64,000 bases of DNA from CBDEGR01 sp965237895. GTDB lineage: Bacteria > Acidobacteriota > Terriglobia > UBA7540 > JAPUME01. The stretch lies in the NCBI GenBank assembly GCA_965237895.1, contig CBDEGR010000002.1, forward strand, positions 1,240,001 through 1,304,000. The letters are read 5' to 3'. Within the stretch, counting starts at the first letter, position 1. Each line of letters starts with the position of its first letter. A program made the translations under genes and the position numbers. Of the stretch, positions 53,013-62,821 are shown in pieces. The notes under the pieces are model-generated. The model saw only the letters and a list, made by a program, of their open reading frames with translations, searched no databases and was not told the DNA's origin.

Positions 53013-55739
53013 CTAATTGACGTAGATAAACTCGTTTGAGCTCAGAAGAACTTGCGTGTAACGGACCCAATTGTTCCGGCCGTTGTTGAGGAACCGCAAT
53101 CCCTTCTCAATTTCACGCGCGGTCGGATATCGGCCGAAAAGCAGCCGGTATGCCTTTTGAATCCTTCCCTCCGGCGCGGTGCCGGCCTCCCTCTCCAAGC
53201 GGGAGGCGAAGGCTTCCGCCTGCTGCAGGACCAGCTCACTGTTAAGGAAAAACAGTCCCTGCAGAGCCGTGTTCGTGGTGATCCGCTGTGCGCTGGTGCT
53301 GTTTGGATTGGGGAAATCGAACAAGCCGAGAAGTTTGTCAAGCTTTCGGCGGCTTATGGTTCCGTAAACCGTCCGCCGCCGGTTCTCCTTGTCGGTCAAG
53401 GGAGTGGGCTTTCCGCCGGCAGTCAAGTCGAGGTTGCCGGCGACGTATAGCAGGGAATCCCGCAGGGCCTCTGCATCCAGCCGCCGGCGGTTTTGACGCC
53501 ACAGCCGGCGGTTTTCCGGATCGATTTCGTGGTTTTTCGCCGAATAATCCGTGCTGAGGGCATAGGTGGCCGAAAGCATGATCTCCCGGTGCAAGGCTTT
53601 CAGGGACCAGTTGTTCTCGATCAACCGAACCGCTAGGTAGTCCAATAGCTCCGGGTGGCTGGGCCGATCGCCCATTTGCCCGAAATTGCTCGGCGTCCGC
53701 ATGATTCCCTGCCCGAAGTGGTGCAGCCAGACGCGGTTTACGATGACCCGGACCGTGAGAGGATTCTTCCGGTCGGCAACGGCCTCGGCAAGTTCCAGCC
53801 GGCCGCTGCCTTGCGTGAAAGGCTTCGGCTCGCCGTCGGACAAAATGCTCAGGAACCGCCGAGGAACTTCCTCGCCCAGGTTGTCCTTGCTTCCCCGGAT
53901 GTGGACGTGCTCGTTCTTCGGTTCCTTCACGTCGGAAATGACATGCAGGAACGGGTACTTGGGAGGGAGCCGATCTTCGAGCGTTTTGACCCCGGACCGC
54001 AAGCCTTTCAGATGCTCTTTCCATACACCGCCCAGGAAACGATCGATTTCCCCCTCGCCGTAGTAGAGAATTCCGCTGTCGAATACGGCAGGGATAGTAA
54101 TAGGGCGCCTTACAAAGGAGCTGGAAGCCAGGTCCCGCCAAAGGAAGTGGCTGTCTCTTTCCAAGGACAACAGTTCGATCTCATTCAATTGTTCCTCGAT
54201 TCCCATGCCTGCGACTCGGCGTTTGTTTTCCTGGTCGATTTCTTTCTTTTCACGAAGAAGGGAAACCACCAGTTCCTGGATCTCGCGGGCGAAGTTCCCG
54301 ATTTCCTCTCTCCCTGCCCCCTGGCGGAGTAGATCATCCCAGCCGTCCAGCAGTGGGGACTCACGGGGGAAATTGCCCAGATACTTGACCCAACGTTCCA
54401 GGGTTTTTCCGTCCAGACCTTCTTGGCCGGCCACCTCCGAGAGATCCCTCTGGGAGGGGCCGAGCACCTGCCAAGCCGCAACGATGTAGGATGCCGTCCG
54501 GGAAGCCAGAAAATCGGCAAGGTAGCGACTTTGCGTTTCAATATATTCCTCAAGTGTGGCCTCTGCGGCCTCCACCTTTTTCTTCTGTTGCTGATAGGCC
54601 TCGACCACGTCCTTGGGCGCTAGCGGGTATTCGTCGCTTTTCGAGCTGTTGAACACGCCGAGAAAGGCATAGTAGTCCTCGGTCGGGATGGGGTCGAATT
54701 TGTGGTCGTGGCACCGGGCGCAGGCGACGGTTAAAGCCAGGAACCCGCGGGTAGTCGCATCGATACGGTCATCCTGAAATTGGGGACTCAACCCGTAGAA
54801 ACCCAGGCCCGCTACGGAATTCTTCTCGTTTCCCTCGAGTTGATCTCCCGCGATCTGCGCCTTTACGAATCGGTCGTAAGGCATGTCGTCGTTGAACGCC
54901 CGGATGACCCAGTCCCGATAGCGGTAGGCGTTAGGATAAGGCTCCATTTTCGTGGAGTTCAGCTTGCCGTCGGCGTATCTGGCCACGTCGAGCCAGTAAC
55001 GGCCCCACCGCTCGCCGTACTGCGGGGAGGCGAGCAGGCGGTCCACGACGCGCGCCAAGGCGTCCGGCGAGTCGTCTTTGACGAACGCGTCGGTATCCTC
55101 CGGAGTGGGCGGAAGACCGATCAAATCGAAGTAGGCACGCCGAATCATCGTCCGTTTGTCGGCAGCCTTTCCCGGCTTGAGGCCGCGAGCGGCTAGCCCG
55201 GAAAGAATGAAGAAGTCGATCGGGGCCTCGGGCCACGTCGTATCTTTGACTTTCGGCAAAGGCGACTTGCGCACAGGCTGGAAGGCCCAGAAAGCCCTTT
55301 GGTCCCGGATTATAATAGACTCGCGAGTCTTGTGTTCAGAATCCAGCTCGGCGGCAGGCCAGATTGCACCCATTCTGACCCACGCAATCAAGTCCTGAAT
55401 TTCCTCCTCCTTCAATTTTTCTCTTCCCAAGGGCATCTTTAGCCGCTCATGCGTGTGCTGAATGGCCTGAATGAGGAGACTCTGCTCCGGACGGCCGGGC
55501 ACGATCGCCGGGCCTGAATCGCCGCCTTGGAGAAGGGACTCTTGGGACCTCATATCCAGACCGCCCAGCCGCGCGGTCGTGTGGCAGGCAAAACAATGGT
55601 TCGCGAGCACGGGCCGGACGCGCATTTCGAAGAATTCGTCCGGGTCGGCCGCAGTCGCGCTCGTCAAGCCGGGAAAGGTCAGCAACACAACCGCAAAAAT
55701 GATCGGGAGGGCCCGACTGGTTTCCGGAATTCTCGACAT
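53013..55739 (-). CDS. DUF1549/DUF1553 protein with one N-terminal cytochrome c
   Basis: A 908-residue exported protein. A signal peptide (ALPIIFAVVLLTFPGLTSATA) precedes one planctomycete-type cytochrome c domain with CFACH (49-53) and GGLDMRSQESLLQGGDSGPA. DUF1549 follows (IDFFILSGLAARGLKPG, DLIGLPPTPEDTDAF, YGERWGRYWLDVARYADGK, and a second heme motif, CARCHDHKFDPIPTEDYY). DUF1553 closes it (VRVIVNRVWLHHFGQGIMRT, NRRRLDAEALRDSLL, ending SSNEFIYVN). It is first in the two-gene operon with DUF1501. Electron-transfer function is suggested by the hemes. Compared with the 41.3-44.3 kb protein it has one heme domain fewer. Confidence 0.9.
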   Translation of the reverse strand: MSRIPETSRALPIIFAVVLLTFPGLTSATAADPDEFFEMRVRPVLANHCFACHTTARLGGLDMRSQESLLQGGDSGPAIVPGRPEQSLLIQAIQHTHERLKMPLGREKLKEEEIQDLIAWVRMGAIWPAAELDSEHKTRESIIIRDQRAFWAFQPVRKSPLPKVKDTTWPEAPIDFFILSGLAARGLKPGKAADKRTMIRRAYFDLIGLPPTPEDTDAFVKDDSPDALARVVDRLLASPQYGERWGRYWLDVARYADGKLNSTKMEPYPNAYRYRDWVIRAFNDDMPYDRFVKAQIAGDQLEGNEKNSVAGLGFYGLSPQFQDDRIDATTRGFLALTVACARCHDHKFDPIPTEDYYAFLGVFNSSKSDEYPLAPKDVVEAYQQQKKKVEAAEATLEEYIETQSRYLADFLASRTASYIVAAWQVLGPSQRDLSEVAGQEGLDGKTLERWVKYLGNFPRESPLLDGWDDLLRQGAGREEIGNFAREIQELVVSLLREKKEIDQENKRRVAGMGIEEQLNEIELLSLERDSHFLWRDLASSSFVRRPITIPAVFDSGILYYGEGEIDRFLGGVWKEHLKGLRSGVKTLEDRLPPKYPFLHVISDVKEPKNEHVHIRGSKDNLGEEVPRRFLSILSDGEPKPFTQGSGRLELAEAVADRKNPLTVRVIVNRVWLHHFGQGIMRTPSNFGQMGDRPSHPELLDYLAVRLIENNWSLKALHREIMLSATYALSTDYSAKNHEIDPENRRLWRQNRRRLDAEALRDSLLYVAGNLDLTAGGKPTPLTDKENRRRTVYGTISRRKLDKLLGLFDFPNPNSTSAQRITTNTALQGLFFLNSELVLQQAEAFASRLEREAGTAPEGRIQKAYRLLFGRYPTAREIEKGLRFLNNGRNNWVRYTQVLLSSNEFIYVN

Positions 55740-55769
55740 GACGAATGGTTTCCTACAGGGATTCTATCC

Positions 55770-55822
55770 AGAATTTCCGATTTCAACTTTATCTTCGAAC
55801 AAAATTATACGTCAGTCGCCCT
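55770..55822 (-). repeat. X repeat, copy 5
   Basis: Minus strand: GACGTATAATTTTGTTCGAAG, then ATAAAGTTGAAATCGGAAATTC. Matches copy 1 (11058-11103) best. It lies 31 bp upstream of the start of the DUF1549/DUF1553 gene in the same direction, as copy 1 lies upstream of a DUF1080 gene. Confidence 0.65.
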
Positions 55823-56520
55823 CTTGTGGCAAGCTCACATCGCCATGTGGCGTTGGTGCATGAATGGAGTGGCTCTTGACTCCGTCCGACGAGTCGCCCG
55901 ATGATCCCCGGCCGGTGCCCAGAAGAGGTCATCCTGTCCCTAGAAAGGGGGAAATTTGAGGAAATACGCGAAAAATATCCTTGCAATACTGAGGGGAGAT
56001 GGCTTAGGATAGTCGGTGCGAGTATGAAGGAGAGGCCTGTAGTCAGCGGTAAGCTCTCATCGGTTCGCGTCAAGAGATTGAGGGGGTCGTTACGAGAAGA
56101 AAAACGGGATAGGGGATTGAGCTAAGCGTAGAGATAAGGTCCTTTCGGATTCCCACCTTGTTCAAGTCCCCAGAGTAAAACCCAAAGCGACATTCATTAA
56201 AAAGACGAACGCGGCGTAGAGTGTGGCGCGCGGAGGGGTGCGTCAGGTGGGCAGCGTTGGAGAGCGTTTGAATCGGTCAAGAGGGTTGAAGTCGAGCAAC
56301 TCGGATGAAGCAGGTGAGTTGAGTGGCTCGATTCCAGCCTTTGCTGGATGCGAGAAGCGGCCCAAGGTGCTGAGGCTTGGCAATGGAAAGCGGCGGCCGG
56401 CTGCTTCGTGATTCGCATTATGATCTTTGACAACTGAATAGTGCGGTGTCTTCTAAATTTAGTGCTCAAATAAAGCTGAGTGAGGGCCAGAAACCGGTTC
56501 GGCGTGTGCTGAGCAGGTTT
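55823..56520. other. 23S rRNA upstream region, no 16S gene
   Basis: About 700 bp with no protein gene, no tRNA and no trace of a 16S 3' end (no anti-Shine-Dalgarno GGATCACCTCCTTT). It must hold the promoter for the 23S-5S unit, but I cannot single one out. GAATAGTGCGGTG at about 56437-56450 forms the left arm of the 23S processing stem. Confidence 0.6.
56437..56450 (+). other. left arm of the pre-23S processing stem
   Basis: TGAATAGTGCGGTG here is the exact reverse complement of CACCGCACTATTCA at about 59622-59635. The two arms bracket the whole 23S gene and would pair in the precursor, giving the usual RNase III cleavage stem. Confidence 0.75.
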
Positions 56521-56704
56521 TATGGTCAAGCTACTAAGGGCGTACGGGGGATGCCTTGGTGCCAGGAGGCGATGAAGGACGTGATTACCTGCGATAAGCC
56601 TCGGGGAGCCGGCAATAGGCTTTGATCCGAGGATTTCCGAATTGGGAAACCAATCCCGGTAGAGCCGGGATACGGCCCGCTGAATACATAGGTGGGTGCG
56701 AGCG

Positions 56705-56741
<37 letters not shown>

Positions 56742-57026
56742 AATAAATCAACAGAGATTCCGCTAGTAGCGGCGAGCGAACGCGGAACAGCCCAAACCTT
56801 GGGGGAGTGATCCCCTGGGGGGTTGTAGGGCGCGCATCGGTGTAGAACCGAAGAGTTACCAATCCGGCCTCTAGTCGAATCCGGTGGAAACCGGAGCCAT
56901 AGGGTGTGACAGCCACGTAGGCGAAAGAGGATCGGACTCTTATGCGCGTCCCTGAGTACCGCGGGACACGGGAAATCCTGTGGGAATCTGCGGGGACCAT
57001 CCTGCAAGGCTAAATACTACCTGGCA

Positions 57027-57065
<39 letters not shown>

Positions 57066-57555
57066 CACCCCTGCGAGGGGAGTTAAAAGTACCTGAAACC
57101 GTATGCCTACAAGCGGTAGGAGCCCAAGGAAACTTGGGTGACTGCGTGCCTATTGCATAATGAGCCGGCTAGTTATTGTTTGTGGCGAGGTTAAGCGTAA
57201 GCGAGCCGTAGCGAAAGCGAGTCTGAATAGGGCGATGAGTCGCAGGCAATAGACGCGAAACGGGATGATCTATCCTTGGCCAGGGTGAAGTCTCGAGAAA
57301 TCGAGATGGAGGCCCGAACCGTTGTAGGTTGAAAACTGCTCGGATGAGCTGAGGATAGGGGTGAAAGGCCAATCAAATTCCGTGATAGCTCGTTCTCCCC
57401 GAAATAGCTTTAGGGCTAGCCTCGGAGGATCGTTTACGGAGGTAGAGTACTGGATGGACTAGGGCCCATTCCAGGGTACCGAACCCAACCAAACTCCGAA
57501 TGCCGTAAAACACACTCCGGGAGTCAGACTGTGGGGGCTAAGCTCCATAGTCGAG

Positions 57556-57588
<33 letters not shown>

Positions 57589-57625
57589 AAAACAATGGCT
57601 AAGTGGGAAAGGAAGTGAAGATGCT

Positions 57626-57663
<38 letters not shown>

Positions 57664-57757
57664 TAAAGAAAGCGTAACAGCTCACTGGTCGAGTGCCTTT
57701 GCGCCGATAATTCAACGGGGCTCAAGCCATTTACCGAAGCTGCGGATCCGGTTGCGC

Positions 57758-57797
57758 CTCACTGGTCGTTTTAAATTTAAAGCGACCAGTGAGCCGC
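57758..57797 (+). other. expanded hairpin in 23S rRNA (helix 45 region)
   Basis: CTCACTGGTCG, an AT-rich palindromic loop (TTTAAATTTAAA) and CGACCAGTGAG make a perfect long hairpin just before GGTAGGGGAGCGTTCTGTA. E. coli has a short hairpin at this place. Helix 45 is a known site for intervening sequences cut out by RNase III, so this rRNA may be fragmented. Confidence 0.7.
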
Positions 57798-58500
57798 AGC
57801 CGGGTGGTAGGGGAGCGTTCTGTACTGGTTGAAGCCGAATCGCAAGGTTTGGTCGACGGTACGGAAGAGACCCTGCCGGCATAAGTAGCGATAAACCCGG
57901 TGAGAACCCGGGTCGCCGAAAGTCTAAGGTTTCCTGAGGAAGGTTAATCCGCTCAGGGTAAGTCGGTGCCTAAGGTGAGGCCGAAAGGCGTAGCCGATGG
58001 ACATCCGGTTAATATTCCGGAACCGCTCGAGGGATCTGAAGGGGGGACGCAGCGCCATAGCCGAGTCCGGGGATGGTTGTCCGGATTTAAGGCCGTAAGG
58101 GGACCTGGCAGGCAAATCCACCAGGTCGGTTCACAGCCGCCCCTGAAAGCCGAATACGATGGGCTTCGGCCCTATAAAGTCGGCGATTTGTGCTGCCAAG
58201 AAAATCCTCTAAGGGCTAAATCCTTCCAGCGACCGTACCGCAAACCGACACAGGTAGACGAGGTGAGTATCCACAGGCGCTTGAGAGAACACTCGCTCAG
58301 GAACTCGGCAAATTAGCTCCGTAACTTCGGGAGAAGGAGTGCCCGGACTTGTCCGGGCCGCAGTGAAAGGCGCCCCGCGACTGTTTAACAAAAACACAGG
58401 TCTGTGCAAAGTCGAAAACGACGTATACAGGCTGACGCCTGCCCGGTGCCGGAAGGTTAAAGGGAGAGGTTAGATTCCTTCGGGGGTCGAAGCTTTGAAC

Positions 58501-58592
<92 letters not shown>

Positions 58593-58665
58593 CGACAGGG
58601 CGACTGTCTTAGCGAGTGACTCAGCGAATTTGTAGTACCGGTGAAGATGCCGGTTACCCGCACCA

Positions 58666-58696
<31 letters not shown>

Positions 58697-59001
58697 CCTT
58701 AGTCATGATCTATGGGTTTGTCTGCGCAGCATAGGTGGGAGGCTTTGAATTCCGGCTTTTGGGCTGGAAGGAGCCACCGGTGAGATACCACCCTGGCAAT
58801 TCTGTGGATCTAATCTATCCCCCTGAATCGGGGGAGGAGACATGGCTAGGCGGGTAGTTTGGCTGGGGCGGTCGCCTCCTAAACTCTAACGGAGGCGCTC
58901 GAAGGTAGGCTCAGGCGGTTTGGAAATCCGCCGTAGAGTGCAAGGGCATAAGCCTGCCTGACTGCGAGACCTACAAGTCGAGCAGACGCGAAAGCGGGAC
59001 C

Positions 59002-59043
<42 letters not shown>

Positions 59044-59044
59044 A

Positions 59045-59076
<32 letters not shown>

Positions 59077-59103
59077 GCGGCCAAGAGTTCATATCGACGC
59101 CGC

Positions 59104-59139
<36 letters not shown>

Positions 59140-59153
59140 AGCTGGAGAAGGTT

Positions 59154-59185
<32 letters not shown>

Positions 59186-59190
59186 TACGT

Positions 59191-59231
<41 letters not shown>

Positions 59232-59260
59232 TGGTGTGGGCGCAGGAGACTTGAGGGGGG

Positions 59261-59291
<31 letters not shown>

Positions 59292-59409
59292 AAACCTCTT
59301 GTGTGCGAGTTGTCGCGCCAGCGGCACGGCTCGGTAGCGAAGTTTGGAAGCGATAAACGCTGAAAGCCTATAAGCGTGAAGCGCGCCCCAAGATAAGGTC
59401 TCCCAATTC

Positions 59410-59462
59410 GTTGCTCGTCTCTGATCGTTCCCTCGCGGGAGCGATGAGCGACGAGTAGCGGA
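59410..59462 (+). other. expanded hairpin in 23S rRNA (helix 98 region)
   Basis: GTTGCTCGTCTCTGATCGTT and its partner GCGATGAGCGACGAGTAGC pair around a CCCTCGCGGG tip, making a longer stem than in E. coli. Helix 98 is another variable region where insertions are known. Confidence 0.65.
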
Positions 59463-59621
59463 TATGAAGGGCCGTCGAAGACTACGACGTGATAGGCGGG
59501 AGGTGTAAGTGTGGTAACACATTCAGCTTACCCGTACTAATCGCCCGTTCGGCTTGACCATAAAATCCTGCTCAGCATACTCGGCTCCGCCCTCGGCGGA
59601 GAAGTCCAGAGCACTGAAGCA

Positions 59622-59635
59622 CCGCACTATTCAAT
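59622..59635 (+). other. right arm of the pre-23S processing stem
   Basis: CACCGCACTATTCA, the exact complement of the left arm at about 56437-56450, between 23S and 5S. Confidence 0.75.
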
Positions 59636-59707
59636 TCTCTTCGTAGCGGCGCCCTTCAGGGCGGCACACGAAACGGCGGGCATGACCCGTCAGAGAAAAA
59701 TTGAGTT

Positions 59708-59825
59708 TCCTGGTGGCTATGCCGGAGGGGGCACACCCGTTCCCATCCCGAACACGGAAGTAAAGTCCTCCAGGGCCGATGGTACTGCACTGGTAACGGT
59801 GTGGGAGAGTAGGTCGCCGCCGGGA
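59708..59825 (+). rRNA. rrf: 5S ribosomal RNA
   Basis: A 118-nt 5S gene. The terminal stem is TCCTGGTGGC with GCCGCCGGGA. Conserved internal sequences are CCCATCCCGAACACGGAAGT and GCCGATGGTACTGC, followed by GGGAGAGTAGGTCGCCGCC. It follows the 23S gene after about 145 bp, as in a normal rRNA operon. Confidence 0.95.
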
Positions 59826-59837
59826 TTAAAATCAAAA

Positions 59838-59867
59838 GGGCTCCGCAATTCGCGGAGCCCTTTTTTT
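59838..59867 (+). terminator. rho-independent terminator of the 23S-5S unit
   Basis: GGGCTCCGC (59838-59846), loop AATTC and GCGGAGCCC (59852-59860) form a nine-pair GC-rich stem directly followed by seven T. It lies 12 bp after the 5S gene. Confidence 0.93.
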
Positions 59868-60090
59868 GTAGCGGCCGCCTTCAGACGGGCATGCTGCTTG
59901 TTTTGGGTATCATTGCGTTTTCGCTTTTCCCGGGTGCCCCATCCTTTCCGCATGGAAAGGGTGGGGAAAGAATATTTCCTTGACCGCACACATCGCCCTT
60001 TTTATTGTAAGGGGCGCGATGTATGCGCCACTCGCGTGAGCTTTAGAGGAGTGGCCAGCGTGGTGGCAAGGCTTATTCGGCTCGGCTTTC

Positions 60091-60982
60091 TCAATACCTT
60101 ATCTTTAGGTTCTTCGTCACCGTGAAACGCTCAACGATCGGTTTTCTGCGAATGCCGTTCATCAAGTCCCAATATAGCGTCTTGGCGAAGTCCGCGTGCA
60201 GCCCAGTGCAGCCCAGTAGGGTAGGAGAAACTGTACCCCGGTGGGTCGCCTGCGTCCAGCGTATAGCTACGCCGATACTCCGGTAGCAAGTACTCGTATA
60301 CACCCCAGCGAATCTCGTTGAGAAACTCGGCGATCGTGCTCGCATGACAGTTGAAGATATTCGTATGGAACCTCTCGAAGAAGTCTTGAAGTGCAAGAAC
60401 CGCTTCGTCGAGTGTTAGGGAGACATTGCTGGGTTTGAGCAACGAGCACAGTTCCTGAGCTAGCCGCGATTGCCTGAGTAGACTGTGCTTCGACATATTG
60501 CCGCAGATTTTCAAGAACGTCTTGCGAGGGATGGTTAGGTGTACATCGGCGCTGACGGACGGCAGTCACACGTCCACCTTCGGTTCGTGATTCAGCCATT
60601 TAACGAACGAACCCGTTGCCGTTCGCAGGGTTGCGACAGAATTGCCTTCATTGAAGCTGGGATGATCGCAGATGTTGCTCAGCGCCTCGAGGTAGGAGAT
60701 TTGGCGTCCCAGTAGGTGCTCGTCACATTTGGATAGTAGATCAACCAACAGAATGTTGAAGAAGCGCTGATGGGTCGCCGCGTGAAGCAAGATTTGTGCC
60801 TCCGGCGAGGTGCCGACCACTTGAAGGATCGAAAAATTGACCATCGAATCAATAAGGTCAGTGACAGTGCTGAGGAAGATGACCTCTTCCTCGGCCGGTG
60901 TGCGGTAGTCCTTAACTTCTGTACTGCCAACGATTTCTCCCTGTTTCTTGAGCCTCTTTGATGTGTTATATGGTTTCTGCAT
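60091..60982 (-). pseudogene. hypothetical protein (about 297 aa), inactivated by a stop and a 10-bp duplication
   Basis: One minus-strand gene starting at ATG 60982 (MQKPYNTSKRLKKQG) is interrupted twice. First, an in-frame TGA at 60566-60568 lies between LNHEPKVDV and LPSVSADVHLTIPRK; TGG to TGA would explain it. Second, a 10-bp tandem duplication, GCAGCCCAGT (60198-60207 and 60208-60217), shifts the frame; removing one copy restores PTGLHADFAKTLYWDLMN and the end at 60091 (TKNLKIRY). The protein is mostly helical, with LKICGNMSKHSLLRQSRLAQ and FHTNIFNCHASTIAEFLNEI; I do not recognise a domain with a known role. With one or both lesions repaired it would make a normal-length protein. Confidence 0.8.
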
Positions 60983-61141
60983 AACATACCATTCTCTTAC
61001 AAAGCGTTCACTGGACTGCGCGGGTGGCGCATACATCCCGGCAGGGATGTGTGCGGTTGGTGAAATGTAGAATGGCCGGGTGCCCCCTCCGTGTATTACA
61101 AGGGGGCAGCAAGGGTGGGGAAGCTAACGTAACGTTTACCC

Positions 61142-62665
61142 TTAACCTGTCACCTTCTGCAACTTCTCCAACTCCCTGCCCGTCTCCTTCGCAACCTTCT
61201 CATGCAGGCTGTTCCCGTGGGCGTCCATGGTGCAGATGGCGGGGAACTGCTCGACGGCCAGATGCCAGATCGCTTCCGGCGTGCCGAACTCTTCGAGATA
61301 CATCCCCTTCACCTTCTTGATGGCGCGGGCGTAGTACTGCGCCGCGCCGCCGATGGCGTTCAGGTAAATCGCGCCGTGCTCCTTAAGGGCCGCTAAGGTT
61401 TTCGCGCCCATGCCGCCCTTGCCCATGACGACGCGGATGCCGAACTTGCGGATCACGTCGGCCTCGTAGGGTTCCTCGCGCATGCTGGTGGTGGGACCGG
61501 CGGCCGTCATGCGCCATTCATTTCCTTCTTTCAGCACCACCGGCCCGCAGTGGTAGAACACCGAGCCGTTCATGTCGACCGGCGGGTCGTTGCTCATCAA
61601 GTAGTGGTGCACCTGATCGCGGCCGGTGAATATGTCGCCGTTGATCACCACCACGTCGCCCACCTTCACCTGCCGAATCTTCTCTTCTGAGATCGGCGGT
61701 TCTAAAATCACCTCCCGTCCGGTCAGCCTAAAGCCTTCTCCCTTGACCATCTTCCCAATGGGCCGGTCCGGGTCGCGGTAGAGCCACTTCTTGATTGCGC
61801 CGGATTCGGCGTCAATCATCACCCCCAACCGTCGAAACGCCCAGCAGTCGTAGGTGACCGAGACGAAGAAGCTGGCCGGCAGGCGGTTCGCCGCCGCAAT
61901 CTTGCAGCCGATCAGCGACGCCTGCCCGCCGAAGCCCATGGCGCCCACGCCCAGCTTGTTGGCCTCCGTCATGATCTCCTCTTCGAGCTTGGCGAGCGTC
62001 GCGTCCGGGTTGGTATCGTCGAGCGAGCGGAAGAGCTGCTGCTTGGCCACGTTGTAGCCGTTGGCGCGGTCGGAGCCGATGCAGACGCCGATGGCGCCCG
62101 GCGCGCAGCCCAGTCCCTGCGCCTGCCAGACGGCGTGCAGGATGGCCTTATGGACGCCCTCCAGCGTGCGGTCGGCGCGGCCCAGATGGTCGAGCATCGC
62201 GGGCAGCGAGTACTGAATGTTCTTGTTCTCGCAACCGCCCCCTTTCAAGATCAGGCGCACTTCGATGTCGGGCTGCTCCCACTGCTCAAAATGGAAAATG
62301 GGCGTACCGGGGCCGAGGTTCGTGCCGGTGTTGGTGCCGGTGAGGGAGTCGACGGAGTTGGGGCGCAGCTTGCCGCGCTTGGTGGCTTCAGCCACGGCGT
62401 CCCGAATCTGCTTCTTCATTTCGATCTGATTCACCCCGACCGGCGTCTTGATCTCGAAAGTCGGCATGCCGGTGTCCTGGCAGATGGCGCCTTCGTTGTC
62501 GGAAGCCATGTCGATATTCTCGGCGATGATGTTCAAGGCCTGGGAGGATTGGGTGCCGCGCTTCTCGGATTCCAGGGCCAGGCCCATGGCGGCGCGGACG
62601 TCCGGCGGCAGATTGGTCGAAGTCACGGTGACCAGCTCCAGCATACTTTCGCGAAATAATTTCAT
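61142..62665 (-). CDS. fumA: fumarate hydratase class I
   Basis: A 507-residue iron-sulfur fumarase, with alpha and beta parts in one chain. It interconverts fumarate and L-malate in the citric acid cycle. Cysteine ligands of the [4Fe-4S] cluster lie in AICQDTGMPTFEIKTP (about 58-73) and GCAPGAIGVCIGSDRANGY (about 206-224), with the third in GQASLIGCKIA. The beta part contains VINGDIFTGRDQVHHYLM and AGPTTSMREEPYE, and GKGGMGAKTLAALKEHGAIY. ATG at 62665 follows GGAGG; an upstream TTG is unlikely. Monocistronic as far as visible; the LOG-family gene upstream is 157 bp away on the same strand. Confidence 0.95.
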   Translation of the reverse strand: MKLFRESMLELVTVTSTNLPPDVRAAMGLALESEKRGTQSSQALNIIAENIDMASDNEGAICQDTGMPTFEIKTPVGVNQIEMKKQIRDAVAEATKRGKLRPNSVDSLTGTNTGTNLGPGTPIFHFEQWEQPDIEVRLILKGGGCENKNIQYSLPAMLDHLGRADRTLEGVHKAILHAVWQAQGLGCAPGAIGVCIGSDRANGYNVAKQQLFRSLDDTNPDATLAKLEEEIMTEANKLGVGAMGFGGQASLIGCKIAAANRLPASFFVSVTYDCWAFRRLGVMIDAESGAIKKWLYRDPDRPIGKMVKGEGFRLTGREVILEPPISEEKIRQVKVGDVVVINGDIFTGRDQVHHYLMSNDPPVDMNGSVFYHCGPVVLKEGNEWRMTAAGPTTSMREEPYEADVIRKFGIRVVMGKGGMGAKTLAALKEHGAIYLNAIGGAAQYYARAIKKVKGMYLEEFGTPEAIWHLAVEQFPAICTMDAHGNSLHEKVAKETGRELEKLQKVTG

Positions 62666-62821
62666 GATGTCCTCCAATCCTCAGTTCATTCTTTTGGGGG
62701 GCAATTCTATTTTAGGGCCGCGCATGGTTTTCGGGGGCGGGCCGGAACGAGAGGCCGAGAACTGCAAGAGATCACGCCCGATGCGGGCCGAGTCAACTGA
62801 TGCAAAAACCCCAGCCGGGTA

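Noticed and set aside
60566..60568. In-frame TGA as a selenocysteine codon
   Set aside because: There is no SECIS-like hairpin evident just downstream, the local context reads best with Trp, and the same gene has a second, unrelated lesion.
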